Translations under genes and position numbers: made by a program
The notes under the pieces: generated by a model
The model's input: only the letters and a program-made list of their open reading frames with translations
Told to the model about the DNA's origin: nothing
The model's database searches: none
From: Anaerosalibacter bizertensis
GTDB lineage: Bacteria > Bacillota > Clostridia > Tissierellales > Sporanaerobacteraceae
DNA length: 64,000 nucleotides
Assembly (NCBI RefSeq): GCF_009696605.1
Contig: NZ_VULR01000012.1
Location: forward strand, 1-64,000
Direction of reading: 5' to 3'
Part shown: in pieces, positions 6,604-14,572 of the stretch
Layout: each line of letters opens with the position of its first letter
Position numbering within the stretch: the first letter of the stretch is position 1

Positions 6604-7347
6604 ATGAATAAATCAAAAATCGGAGATGGAGATTTTACAATAATTGCAGGACCATGTGCTGTAGAAAGCTATGCTCAAATGGAGAAAATAGGATGTTTTT
6701 TAGATTCTCTTAATGTTAGATATTTAAGGGGAGGTGCTTTTAAACCTAGAACTAGTCCTGATTCTTTTCAAGGTTTAGGTTTTGAAGGCTTTAGAATATT
6801 GAGAGAAATAAAGAATAAGTATAATTTTGAAATTGTATCAGAGGTTATGGATCCGAGAGATGTGGAAAAAGCCTATGAATATATAGATATAATTCAAATT
6901 GGATCAAGAAATATGCAAAATTATACTTTATTAAAGGAAGTAGGAAAACTAAATAAGACTATACTTTTAAAAAGAGGAATGAGTGCAACTATTAAAGAAT
7001 GGATTATGGCTGCAGAATATATAAGAAGTGAAGGAAATGAAAATATTATTTTATGCGAAAGGGGAATAAGAACATTTGAGAATTATACTAGAAATACTTT
7101 AGACTTAATGAGTGTACCGATCATTAAATCCAAGACAGAATATCCTATACTTATAGACCCGAGCCACGGTACTGGAAGGAGAGAATTAGTTCTTCCTGCT
7201 ACAAAAGCTGCATTAGCTATTGGTGCAGATGGAGTAATTATAGAGATACATCCTGAACCCTCTAAAGCCTTATCAGATGGGTTTCAGTCTTTAGATTTTG
7301 ATGAATTTAAAAAATTGGTTAATGAGATAGAAAAAACAAAAGTTTAA
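6604..7347 (+). CDS. aroF: 3-deoxy-7-phosphoheptulonate synthase, core-only type I-beta
   Basis: DAHP synthase condenses phosphoenolpyruvate and erythrose 4-phosphate, the first step of the shikimate pathway. The 247-aa protein is almost all TIM barrel: IIAGPCAVES with metal-ligand Cys18, RGGAFKPRTSP, the lysine of LLKRGMS, the metal-binding DPSHGTG and the closing EIHPEPSKALSDG. Bacillus-type relatives of about 340-360 aa carry an extra N-terminal regulatory (ferredoxin-like or chorismate mutase) domain that is missing here. Feedback control, if any, must therefore work differently. ATG at 6604 has GGAGG at 6590-6594; an upstream ATG at 6574 has none. No other shikimate gene is in the window. 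KdsA is a related alternative, but the KPRTSP and length fit DAHP synthase better. Confidence 0.92.
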   Translation: MNKSKIGDGDFTIIAGPCAVESYAQMEKIGCFLDSLNVRYLRGGAFKPRTSPDSFQGLGFEGFRILREIKNKYNFEIVSEVMDPRDVEKAYEYIDIIQIGSRNMQNYTLLKEVGKLNKTILLKRGMSATIKEWIMAAEYIRSEGNENIILCERGIRTFENYTRNTLDLMSVPIIKSKTEYPILIDPSHGTGRRELVLPATKAALAIGADGVIIEIHPEPSKALSDGFQSLDFDEFKKLVNEIEKTKV

Positions 7348-7360
7348 TATAACTATAAAT

Positions 7361-7411
7361 CAACCCTCCCATTATCATACTGTAAAGCATAGTATGATAA
7401 TGGGAGGGTTG
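7361..7411. repeat. perfect 21-bp inverted repeat that includes a ribosome binding site
   Basis: Arms at 7361-7381 and 7391-7411 are perfect complements around a 9-nt loop. The arms begin and end with caaccctccc and gggagggttg. The right arm contains GGGAGGG (7402-7408), which is the ribosome binding site of the small ORF starting at 7417. No T-run follows, so it is a poor terminator on the plus strand. In mRNA the folded hairpin would hide the ribosome binding site. Confidence 0.85.
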
Positions 7412-7416
7412 TTATT

Positions 7417-7551
7417 ATGGGATTTAAAAATAAAGATAATGATGATTACCTTTTATTTTTCTTTCTTATTCTTACATGGATATGGGATGCTGACTATAAT
7501 AAAAATAGTCTTTTGTTTTTCTTTTTATTATTAGCATTTTCTGCAGCTTAA
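7417..7551 (+). CDS. 44-aa hydrophobic small protein
   Basis: The ORF codes for a charged N-terminus (MGFKNKDNDD), a Phe/Leu-rich hydrophobic segment (about 11-23), a short polar turn (WDADYNKN), and a second Phe/Leu-rich segment (about 31-44) ending FSAA. It looks like a two-segment membrane hairpin. Many clostridial genomes carry tiny Phe/Leu-rich proteins of this sort with no known function, and sporulation or membrane-stress roles are only guesses. The GGGAGGG site is nine bases before the ATG and is buried in a 21-bp hairpin, which suggests regulated translation. The reading frame is short, so chance coding cannot be excluded. Confidence 0.55.
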   Translation: MGFKNKDNDDYLLFFFLILTWIWDADYNKNSLLFFFLLLAFSAA

Positions 7552-7616
7552 AAACAATATAATTTATTTTACATTTTATTTTTTAAATTGGGAATATTAG
7601 TTTTGAGGGGAGTAAA

Positions 7617-7895
7617 TTGAAAAAAACAAAAGAGCTTGATGAAAAAATTGATAATATAGCTTTAGCTTTAGAAAAGACTAAAATAAATGAGTATGTAGAT
7701 TATATAAATAATAGGAAAAGACTTATTTATATTAATTTTATTCAAGGGATCGCAAGAGGATTTGGTATGGCTATTGGGTTCACTTTATTAGGTGCTTTAT
7801 TTCTTTATTTTCTGCAAGAACTAATAAAATTGAATTTACCTCTTATTGGCGATTTTATTGCTGAAATTGTAAAAATAGTTAAAGAAAATCTTTGA
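7617..7895 (+). CDS. DUF5665 family membrane protein
   Basis: The 92-aa protein has a helical N-terminal half (residues 1-40, including the family-like KINEYVDYINNRKRLIYINFIQGIARG region) and one Gly-rich membrane span (about 46-70). An amphipathic tail completes it. DUF5665 proteins are common in spore-forming Firmicutes and have no assigned function. The start is TTG at 7617 with GAGGGGAG seven bases before; no ATG lies nearby. It is 12 bp upstream of the DksA-like gene, a pairing that recurs in Clostridia, so the two probably form one transcript. Confidence 0.85.
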   Translation: MKKTKELDEKIDNIALALEKTKINEYVDYINNRKRLIYINFIQGIARGFGMAIGFTLLGALFLYFLQELIKLNLPLIGDFIAEIVKIVKENL

Positions 7896-7907
7896 TGGAG
7901 GTATACA

Positions 7908-8531
7908 ATGGAGCAAAATAAAATAGAACACTATAAAAAACTTTTATTGAGAGAAAAAAAGAGAATTGAAGATATGTTAAAAAAAATGCAGGACAATCAT
8001 CCAGGTGCTATGGAGGAATATGGGACAGAGCTATCTTCTTATGATAATCATCCGGCAGATCTAGGAACAGAAATGTTTATGATGGAACATGATAAAGGGT
8101 TAAAAAATAAAAATGAGGATATTATATATGAAATTGAAAATTCCATTGAAAAACTAAAATCGGGGGATTATGGAATATGTGAAGGTTGTGGAGTGAATAT
8201 TGAAGAAGACAGATTAGAACTAATACCATATACAAAACTATGTTTAGAGTGCTCAAATAAAAAGATACCTTTGGATGTTAAAATGAGTTTCAGGCCAGAA
8301 GAAGAGGATAGAGACTATCCTTTCAAAAGAAGGAATGTTGAGGTATCTGATGAAACTGATATGAACTTTGATAGGGAAGATAGCTATCAAGCAGTAGCTA
8401 GATATAATAAAGTAGAAAAAGATCCTTCCAATACAACAGGAGATGATCAAGGTATATTTGACGAATCTCAAGATGGAATTGTTGAAGAGGTAGAAAAATT
8501 ATCAGAAAAATATTATAAAGATACATTATAA
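7908..8531 (+). CDS. yteA: TraR/DksA-type zinc finger protein, YteA-like
   Basis: The 207-aa protein has an N-terminal coiled coil (about 1-35), a conserved YteA region with YDNHPADLGTEMF (45-57), and a DksA-type C4 zinc finger. The zinc finger residues are C91, C94, C112 and C115 (ICEGCG, LCLECSN). A C-terminal acidic part follows, with a DRE-like repeat of EDR/DRED. DksA proteins enter the RNA polymerase secondary channel; the YteA branch is found in sporulating Firmicutes and annotated as sporulation-related without a defined target. It is followed by a strong terminator. The assignment to YteA rests on motif order and length. Confidence 0.88.
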   Translation: MEQNKIEHYKKLLLREKKRIEDMLKKMQDNHPGAMEEYGTELSSYDNHPADLGTEMFMMEHDKGLKNKNEDIIYEIENSIEKLKSGDYGICEGCGVNIEEDRLELIPYTKLCLECSNKKIPLDVKMSFRPEEEDRDYPFKRRNVEVSDETDMNFDREDSYQAVARYNKVEKDPSNTTGDDQGIFDESQDGIVEEVEKLSEKYYKDTL

Positions 8532-8543
8532 GTAATATATTTT

Positions 8544-8576
8544 AAAAGCTAGTTAAATACAACTAGCTTTTTTATT
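8544..8576 (+). terminator. intrinsic terminator
   Basis: An 11-bp perfect stem (aaaagctagtt with aactagctttt) encloses a 6-nt loop and runs into TTTATT. It ends the DUF5665-yteA unit. Confidence 0.85.
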
Positions 8577-8639
8577 GTAATAATCAGCTTAATAGATTAG
8601 AATATAAATATATGATTATTGGCTAAGGAGGAAATAATA

Positions 8640-9095
8640 TTGTATTACATAATATTTGTATTAATTATTTTATTAGATCAACTAACTAAGTATGGAGCTA
8701 TAAAATATTTAAAAGGCAATCAGCCCTTAGTAATTATAGAAGATTTCTTAGAGTTTAGTTATGTGGAGAACTTTGGTGCAGCTTTTGGAATATTACAAAA
8801 CAGAAGAGTATTTTTTGTTTTAGTAACTATAATTGTAATAGTATTGATATTATTTTTTTTGAAAAAGAATATTTATTATTTGAACAAAAGTATCAAGATT
8901 TCCTTAGTTATGCTTATGGCTGGAGCTATTGGAAATTTAATAGATAGAGTTAGATTTGGTTATGTAGTAGATTTTATTTCAGTTAAATTTAGAAATGGAT
9001 ATGAATTCCCAGTATTTAACATTGCAGATAGTTTCATAGTGATATCTACTATATTAATTGTATATATGGTTTTATTTGATAAGTATAGGGTGTAG
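8640..9095 (+). CDS. lspA: lipoprotein signal peptidase II
   Basis: LspA cleaves the signal peptide of diacylglyceryl-modified prolipoproteins such as the one at 491-1039. The 151-aa protein has four hydrophobic segments and the family's two catalytic aspartates, D111 (GYVVDFI) and D130 (FNIADS), together with the NFGAAFG and GAIGNLIDR motifs. The frame is open from a TTG at 8619, but the AAGGAGG site (8626-8632) lies after that codon. The TTG at 8640 is seven bases beyond it, so I start there. It is followed by the rluD-like gene 10 bp downstream, an lspA-rluD pair seen in many bacteria. Confidence 0.95.
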   Translation: MYYIIFVLIILLDQLTKYGAIKYLKGNQPLVIIEDFLEFSYVENFGAAFGILQNRRVFFVLVTIIVIVLILFFLKKNIYYLNKSIKISLVMLMAGAIGNLIDRVRFGYVVDFISVKFRNGYEFPVFNIADSFIVISTILIVYMVLFDKYRV

Positions 9096-9105
9096 GGAGG
9101 ATACA

Positions 9106-10017
9106 ATGAATATTATTGAGATATATGTAGATGAAGATAAGGATATTAGAATAGATTCTTATTTAGCCGAAGAACTTAAGGAAATATCGAGATCTAATAT
9201 ACAGAAAATGATTAAAGAAGGTTTAATAACTGTGAATGGAAAGAAAATTAAACCTAGATATTTAGTTAGAACAGGAGATTATATAGAAATAAAAATATTA
9301 GAACCTAAAAAAATAAACATACCTGCTGAAAATATTCCACTAAATATATTATATGAAGATGATGATATTGCAATAATTGACAAGCCTCAAGGTATGGTTG
9401 TACATCCTGCATCTGGAAATTATTCTGGTACTTTAGTAAATGCTCTTTTATATCATATGGATAGCCTTTCTACTATGGGGGGACAAGAAAGGCCTGGAAT
9501 AGTTCATAGATTAGACAAAGACACTTCAGGACTTTTAATAATATCCAAAAATGACTTTTCTCACAGTATCTTAGTTAATGAAATAAAAGAACGCAGAGTA
9601 AAAAGAATATACTATTGTCTAGTTTATGGAAATGTTAAGGTAGACAAAGGAGTTATTAATGCTCCTATAGGTAGAGATCCTGTGGATAGAAGAAGAATGA
9701 CGGTGATTGATAAAAACAGCAAAGAAGCAATAACCCATTTTAAAGTTTTAGAGAGATTCAACAGATACACTTTACTAGAAGTTGAATTAGAAACTGGACG
9801 TACTCATCAAATAAGGGTTCATATGGCTTATATTGGACATCCAGTAGTTGGAGATGCAGTATATTCAAATAAAAAAAGTATATTTGGATTAAAAGGTCAA
9901 TTGCTCCATGCAAAGAGGTTGAGCTTTTATCATCCTAGAAAAGGTGACTATTTAGAATTTGAATCAAAACTACCAAATTATTTTATAAGTATTTTAAAAA
10001 AAGTTAAGGAGGGTTAA
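9106..10017 (+). CDS. rluD: RluA/RluD family pseudouridine synthase
   Basis: This enzyme isomerises specific uridines to pseudouridine in rRNA (or tRNA). The 303-aa protein has an N-terminal S4 domain (about 14-60, [18 protein letters not shown]) and a synthase domain from about 75. The catalytic motif is HRLDKDTSG with D137, followed by RIYYCLVYG and [11 protein letters not shown]. The B. subtilis counterpart is YlyB, also next to lspA. ATG 9106 follows GGGAGG; the open frame upstream overlaps lspA and has no site. The exact target base cannot be read from sequence; the large-subunit positions modified by RluD are the usual guess. Confidence 0.93.
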   Translation: MNIIEIYVDEDKDIRIDSYLAEELKEISRSNIQKMIKEGLITVNGKKIKPRYLVRTGDYIEIKILEPKKINIPAENIPLNILYEDDDIAIIDKPQGMVVHPASGNYSGTLVNALLYHMDSLSTMGGQERPGIVHRLDKDTSGLLIISKNDFSHSILVNEIKERRVKRIYYCLVYGNVKVDKGVINAPIGRDPVDRRRMTVIDKNSKEAITHFKVLERFNRYTLLEVELETGRTHQIRVHMAYIGHPVVGDAVYSNKKSIFGLKGQLLHAKRLSFYHPRKGDYLEFESKLPNYFISILKKVKEG

Positions 10018-10019
10018 TT

Positions 10020-10553
10020 TTGACAGCTAAAGCTATTATTTTAGATGAAAAAGCAATTCAAAGGGCAACTACAAGAATAGCTAATGAAATATTAGAAAGG
10101 AATAAGGGCACAAAAGATCTTTTGCTAGTAGGTATAAAGACAAGAGGGGTTCCATTTGCAGAAAGACTTTCTAAAAAAATATTTGAAATTGAAGGAGAAG
10201 AAATTCCAGTAGAAGTATTAGATATAACATTTTATAGGGATGATTTAACGGAAATAGGTGAAAGTCCAGTAATTAATAATTCTAAGTTTGATTTTGATAT
10301 TAATAATAAAACAGTTGTTCTAGTAGATGATGTAATATATACAGGTAGAACTGTAAGGGCAGCACTAGATGCTTTGGTTCATAAGGGAAGAGCTAAAAAA
10401 GTCCAGTTAGCAGTTTTAATAGATAGAGGACATAGAGAACTACCTATAAGGCCTGATTATGTAGGAAAAAACGTGCCTACATCAAGGGAAGAAATAGTAA
10501 GTGTTGAATTTAAGGAAACAGATAAAGTTGATCAAGTATTAATCAAGGAATAA
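10020..10553 (+). CDS. pyrR: PyrR: pyrimidine regulator and uracil phosphoribosyltransferase
   Basis: PyrR binds pyr-operon leader RNA in response to UMP and can also convert uracil and PRPP to UMP. The 177-aa protein has the PRPP loop [13 protein letters not shown] (99-111) and the RNA-binding family signatures RGVPFAERL and [17 protein letters not shown]. The start is TTG at 10020, with AAGGAGGG seven bases before. It follows rluD by 2 bp and no pyr biosynthetic gene is present, so it must act on distant transcripts. This lspA-rluD-pyrR order is standard for Firmicutes. The gene end shares a two-way terminator with rqcH. Confidence 0.95.
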   Translation: MTAKAIILDEKAIQRATTRIANEILERNKGTKDLLLVGIKTRGVPFAERLSKKIFEIEGEEIPVEVLDITFYRDDLTEIGESPVINNSKFDFDINNKTVVLVDDVIYTGRTVRAALDALVHKGRAKKVQLAVLIDRGHRELPIRPDYVGKNVPTSREEIVSVEFKETDKVDQVLIKE

Positions 10554-10588
10554 AGAAGGCAAAAGTTTTAAACTTCTGCCTTCTTTAT
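10550..10588. terminator. two-way terminator between pyrR and rqcH
   Basis: An 18-bp stem with one mismatch (ataaagaaggcaaaagtt against aacttctgccttctttat) surrounds a TTA loop that is also the stop codon of the minus-strand gene. Both genes therefore end inside one hairpin. A-rich left and T-rich right flanks let it work on both strands. Confidence 0.85.
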
Positions 10589-12346
10589 TTTGCTAATTTC
10601 TTCAATTTTGGGAGTTACGTAAATAGTACTGTTTTGCTCATATATGACCATTCCAGGCTTTGCTCCATTTGGTTTTTTCACATGTTTTTTTTCGGTGTAA
10701 TCAACAGCTACATTTTCTGAGTTCTTAGATTTACTGTAAAAAGCAGATAAAATAGCAGCTTCATACAAAGTATTCTGGGGTACTTCCATATTTTCTTTAC
10801 GTATGATGACATGACTTCCAGGTATATCTTTAGTATGAAGCCAAATATCTTCCTTATTTGCAAATCTAAGTGTTAAATAATCATTTTGTTTATTATTTTT
10901 TCCTACATAAATATGAAAACCATCAGAAGAAATAAAATGATAAGGTTTAGAAGAATTTTGTTTTTTATCTTTCTTTTTCTTCCTGTTTTTGCCTTTTAAA
11001 TAACCTTCATTTATTAATTCTTCTTTAATTTCATCTAATTCTTCTATTTCTGTACAGTTTTCAATACTGACTAATATATTTTCTAAATACTCAATTTCAT
11101 CTTCTGTTTTAGGAATTTCTTTTTCTAATAATTTAGATGCATTTTTAAGTTTTGTATATTTTTTATAGTACTTTTGAGCATTTTGAGAAGGAGATAATTT
11201 AGGATCTAAAGGAATATTTATTAGATCTAAATTTTCTGTATAAAAGTTCTCTAAATCAATGCTGTCTATTCCTCTATCAATTTTATATATGTTTGCAGAG
11301 ATTAAATCTCCATATATTTTATATTTTTCTCTTTTTTTAGAGTCTAATAGCTCTTGTTTTTGTTTAGCCAATTTATTTAAATCTCGCTCTAATTTAGTTT
11401 GAATAGTTTTTCTTATTGACAATGATTTTTGCTTAATTCTATCTATAGTATCTTTTTTATGATAATAATTATCTAAAATAGCACTGATGGATTGATTGCT
11501 TATTTTATACATGCATTCATACTGACTGAGGTTTAAAGCATGAAATGCTAAAATTTCATTGGTTTTATCATTTTTTATAAAATGGGGATTAAAATTTTTT
11601 TCTAAAACATCATTCATTAATGAATTAAAAGAACTATATAGGTTTTTTACATCTAATTTTGTCAAGGCATTTATAGTGAGCCTTTCATCTATATGGGCTC
11701 TATAACAAATTTCTTTACTAATAAGAGGACTTAAACCAATAAAATTTTTATATAAGAATTTAAAAACTTGAACATTTTTATTATTGTTATCCAACTTATT
11801 TAAAAATGTATCAAAATTTATATACAAAGGATTTAATTTATCGTTAGAAGGAGGGTATTGGTATTTAAGTCCTGGAAGAACTTGACGTACTCGACTGATA
11901 CTTTCAGGTACCCTTTTTATTGAGTCTAATATGATTTCAGATGATTTATCAATTAAAATTATATTACTATGTTTTCCCATGATTTCAATGATTAACTGCT
12001 TTATACTGATATCTCCCATTTCATCTAAAGATTTAACATCAATAGTAATTATTCTATCTAGTTCATGTTGATTGATATCTAATATTATTCCTCCTTGTAA
12101 TTGTTTTCTTAAGAACATGCAAAACATGGGAGGAGTATTAGGATTTTGTTTTGAATAATCAGTTAAATAAGCTCTTGGATTGTTGCTACTAGCCGAAAGG
12201 AGTAATTTATAATTATTTCCAAGGTTACGAATATGAATAAGTATTTCATCTTTTTCTTGTTGATAAATTTTATCAATTCTTCCACCAGTTATTGTTTCTT
12301 TAAATTCTTTTACTAAAGCATTTGTTACTATTCCATCAAAAGACAT
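10568..12346 (-). CDS. rqcH: ribosome quality-control factor RqcH (NFACT family)
   Basis: RqcH binds stalled 50S subunits with peptidyl-tRNA and adds C-terminal alanine tails that mark nascent chains for ClpXP. The 592-aa protein has the NFACT-N domain (about 1-230), a central region with helix-hairpin-helix and long coiled coil (about 290-450), and the NFACT-R domain near the C-terminus (HTKDIPGSHVIIR). The conserved D97-R98 pair (HELDRII), needed in B. subtilis, is present at the same positions. Older annotations call it fibronectin-binding protein. ATG 12346 follows GGAGG. It is the one inverted gene between two plus-strand runs. Confidence 0.95.
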   Translation of the reverse strand: MSFDGIVTNALVKEFKETITGGRIDKIYQQEKDEILIHIRNLGNNYKLLLSASSNNPRAYLTDYSKQNPNTPPMFCMFLRKQLQGGIILDINQHELDRIITIDVKSLDEMGDISIKQLIIEIMGKHSNIILIDKSSEIILDSIKRVPESISRVRQVLPGLKYQYPPSNDKLNPLYINFDTFLNKLDNNNKNVQVFKFLYKNFIGLSPLISKEICYRAHIDERLTINALTKLDVKNLYSSFNSLMNDVLEKNFNPHFIKNDKTNEILAFHALNLSQYECMYKISNQSISAILDNYYHKKDTIDRIKQKSLSIRKTIQTKLERDLNKLAKQKQELLDSKKREKYKIYGDLISANIYKIDRGIDSIDLENFYTENLDLINIPLDPKLSPSQNAQKYYKKYTKLKNASKLLEKEIPKTEDEIEYLENILVSIENCTEIEELDEIKEELINEGYLKGKNRKKKKDKKQNSSKPYHFISSDGFHIYVGKNNKQNDYLTLRFANKEDIWLHTKDIPGSHVIIRKENMEVPQNTLYEAAILSAFYSKSKNSENVAVDYTEKKHVKKPNGAKPGMVIYEQNSTIYVTPKIEEISKIKKAEV

Positions 12347-12376
12347 TTTTATTCCTCCATTTAATTTATTAAATTA

Positions 12377-12385
12377 AGTATATCA
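12377..12385 (-). promoter_or_regulatory. extended -10 element for rqcH
   Basis: On the minus strand TGATATACT (TG, one base, then TATACT) lies about 30 bp before the rqcH start. No good -35 is seen at 17 bp, which is usual for extended -10 promoters. Confidence 0.45.
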
Positions 12386-12496
12386 TCTACTTGATAATAA
12401 ATAAATAACTGCTGCAGAATGAAGAAAAATTAAATTTTTGTAATATATTATAGTAAAAAAATTTTATATGCCATATAATTAATATTGAAACTTGCT

Positions 12497-12524
12497 TTGA
12501 CAGTAATAAAAAATATGGTAGAAT
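12497..12524 (+). promoter_or_regulatory. strong sigma-A promoter for the yicC-remA-gmk run
   Basis: TTGACA (12497-12502) and TAGAAT (12519-12524) are separated by 16 bp, placing a transcript start near 12531, about 25 nt before the yicC ATG. It heads a plus-strand run with no terminator until 15761. Confidence 0.75.
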
Positions 12525-12555
12525 TGACTATAACGGACCGGAAAGGATGAATACC

Positions 12556-13437
12556 ATGTTAATGAGTATGACTGGATTTGGTAGAGGAGAAAGTAGTGAT
12601 AAAATACATAACTTTAATGTAGAAATAAAATCTCTTAACCATAGATATAACGATATTATAATAAAAATGCCTAAACATATCAATTATATGGAAGAAAATA
12701 TAAAAAGATTAATAAAGAAAAATATAAAAAGAGGAAGAATAGAGGTTTATATTGATTTAGAATATGTAGATGACAATAATATAGATGTTAAGGTGGATAT
12801 TCCACTAGCATTAGCTTATAAAGAAGCACTAGAAAGAATGGCAAATACTTTAAATATAAATGAAAAAATAACTATAAATCATATTGTAAGAATGCCAGAG
12901 ATAGTTAAAACCGAGAGAAAAAAAGATGATGAAAATGAAATATGGTTATGTTTAAAAGAAGCTTTGGAGGAAGCATTAGATAATTTAATAGATATGAGAT
13001 CTAAAGAAGGAAATCAGCTTGCTTATGATATAAAAGAGAAGGCTTTAAATATAAAAAATATGGTCCGAGAAATTGAAGAAAGAGCTCCTTTAGTAGTTGT
13101 AGAATATAAAGAGAAATTAGAAGATAGGGTGGAAGAACTTTTAAATAATAAATATGAGTTAGACGAAAGTAGATTGGCGAATGAAGTTGTTTTTTTTGCT
13201 GATAAGAGTAGTGTTGATGAGGAGATAGTAAGGTTATATAGTCATATAGATCAGCTTACTGAATGTCTAAATAGCAATGAATCAGTAGGAAGAAAGCTGG
13301 ATTTTTTGGTTCAAGAAATGAACAGAGAGATAAATACAATTGGATCAAAATCTAGTGATATAGCTATTAGTAGATTAGTTGTAGAAGTAAAAAGTGAAAT
13401 AGAGAAAATTAGAGAACAAATTCAAAATGTAGAGTAA
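12556..13437 (+). CDS. yicC: YicC/YloC family endoribonuclease
   Basis: YicC-family proteins are conserved RNases; E. coli YicC helps degrade the small RNA RyhB. The 293-aa protein opens with the signature MSMTGFGRGE, continues with the N-terminal YicC domain (NVEIKSLNHRY, KRGRIEVY), and ends with the DUF1732 part. That part carries LDFLVQEMNREINTIGSKSSD, the most conserved block. ATG 12547 is too close to AAAGG (12542-12546), so ATG 12556 is chosen; ATG 12562 is also possible. It stands before remA, gmk and rpoZ as in B. subtilis yloC-remA-gmk-rpoZ. Confidence 0.92.
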   Translation: MLMSMTGFGRGESSDKIHNFNVEIKSLNHRYNDIIIKMPKHINYMEENIKRLIKKNIKRGRIEVYIDLEYVDDNNIDVKVDIPLALAYKEALERMANTLNINEKITINHIVRMPEIVKTERKKDDENEIWLCLKEALEEALDNLIDMRSKEGNQLAYDIKEKALNIKNMVREIEERAPLVVVEYKEKLEDRVEELLNNKYELDESRLANEVVFFADKSSVDEEIVRLYSHIDQLTECLNSNESVGRKLDFLVQEMNREINTIGSKSSDIAISRLVVEVKSEIEKIREQIQNVE

Positions 13438-13454
13438 TTTAAGGAGGTCTTGTT

Positions 13455-13721
13455 ATGAATATTAAGCTAATAAATATTGGTTTTGGAAATATAGTGTCAG
13501 CAAACAGAATTATCGCTATAGTTAGTCCAGAATCAGCACCAATAAAAAGGATGATACAAGAGGCAAGGGATAGGAGCATGTTAATTGATGCAACCTATGG
13601 CCGTAGAACTAGAGCAGTAATTGTTACAGATAGTGATCATATTATTCTTTCTGCTGTTCAACCTGAAACTGTAGCTCATAGACTAAACAATAAAGAAGTT
13701 ATAGATGTAGAAATGGACTAA
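13455..13721 (+). CDS. remA: RemA-like DNA-binding regulator (DUF370)
   Basis: The 88-aa protein belongs to the RemA/YlzA family, which in B. subtilis forms ring-like oligomers that bind DNA and activate biofilm matrix and osmoprotectant genes. The family blocks are clear: [29 protein letters not shown], with conserved Arg in [29 protein letters not shown] precedes the ATG. Clostridia lack the B. subtilis matrix operons, so its targets here are unknown. It is 17 bp after yicC and 19 bp before gmk, clearly part of one operon. Confidence 0.94.
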   Translation: MNIKLINIGFGNIVSANRIIAIVSPESAPIKRMIQEARDRSMLIDATYGRRTRAVIVTDSDHIILSAVQPETVAHRLNNKEVIDVEMD

Positions 13722-13740
13722 ATCAAGGAGGCATATAAAT

Positions 13741-14343
13741 ATGGCAGAAGGTTTACTAGTTGTGGTATCTGGTCCATCAGGATGTGGAAAAGGTACTATA
13801 TGTAAAGAGCTTTTAAAACGAAATAAGGATATGAGTATTTCCATATCAGCAACTACAAGAAAACCTAGGAAAGGAGAAGTAGATGGAGAAAACTATTTCT
13901 TTTTAACAGAGGAAATATTTAAAAGTATGATTAACAAAAATGAGTTTTTAGAATATGCTCATGTACATGGTAATTTTTATGGAACTCCAAAAAAGTTTGT
14001 TCTGGAAAAGATTGAAAATGGAGAAAATGTATTTTTAGAAATAGATGTTCAAGGAGCATTACAGATAAAAGAAATCTATCCAGATGGAGTTTTTATATTT
14101 ATTTTACCTCCATCTATGGAAGAATTAAAAAATAGAATTATAAAAAGAGGAACTGAGAGTGAAGATGATATAAAAAGAAGGTATAAGAATGCTTTTGAGG
14201 AAGTAAAATATATAAAAAAATATGATTATTTAGTTATAAATGATAAAGTTATAGAGGCTGTAGAAAAAATAGAATCTATAATATCAGCTGAAAAATGTAG
14301 TGTGGATAGACAAAGTAAATTAATAAATAAAATATTATCTTAA
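13741..14343 (+). CDS. gmk: guanylate kinase
   Basis: Gmk phosphorylates GMP to GDP with ATP and is essential for GTP supply. The 200-aa protein has P-loop GPSGCGKGT (11-19), the GMP-binding TTRKPRKGEVDGENYFF and EYAHVHGNFYGTP blocks, and the IDVQGALQI segment. The lid holds RIIKRGTESEDDIKRRY. Length is normal. AAGGAGG lies 8 bases before ATG. It is co-directional with remA and rpoZ. Confidence 0.97.
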   Translation: MAEGLLVVVSGPSGCGKGTICKELLKRNKDMSISISATTRKPRKGEVDGENYFFLTEEIFKSMINKNEFLEYAHVHGNFYGTPKKFVLEKIENGENVFLEIDVQGALQIKEIYPDGVFIFILPPSMEELKNRIIKRGTESEDDIKRRYKNAFEEVKYIKKYDYLVINDKVIEAVEKIESIISAEKCSVDRQSKLINKILS

Positions 14344-14354
14344 GGAGGTCTTTC

Positions 14355-14564
14355 ATGTTATATCCTTCTATTAATGAAATAACAAAAAAAGCAGATAGTA
14401 GGTATACTTTAGTTATGTTAGCAGCTAAAAGGGCAAGACAATTAGTTGATGGCAATGAACCTTATATAGATACAGAGTCAACTAAGCCAGTTAGCATTGC
14501 TATAGAAGAAATTGCAGAAGATAAAATAAGTTATAAACGTCCAGATATTAAAGGTCTTAAGTAG
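14355..14564 (+). CDS. rpoZ: RNA polymerase omega subunit
   Basis: Omega is a small chaperone-like RNA polymerase subunit that wraps the beta' C-terminus. The 69-aa protein has the family pattern YPSINEITKKADSRYTLVMLAAKRARQL and a GNEP motif, then a short conserved tail. It starts 11 bp after gmk with AAGGAGG and ends 8 bp before coaBC. The gmk-rpoZ-coaBC-priA order is widely conserved. Confidence 0.96.
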   Translation: MLYPSINEITKKADSRYTLVMLAAKRARQLVDGNEPYIDTESTKPVSIAIEEIAEDKISYKRPDIKGLK

Positions 14565-14572
14565 GTGAGAAA

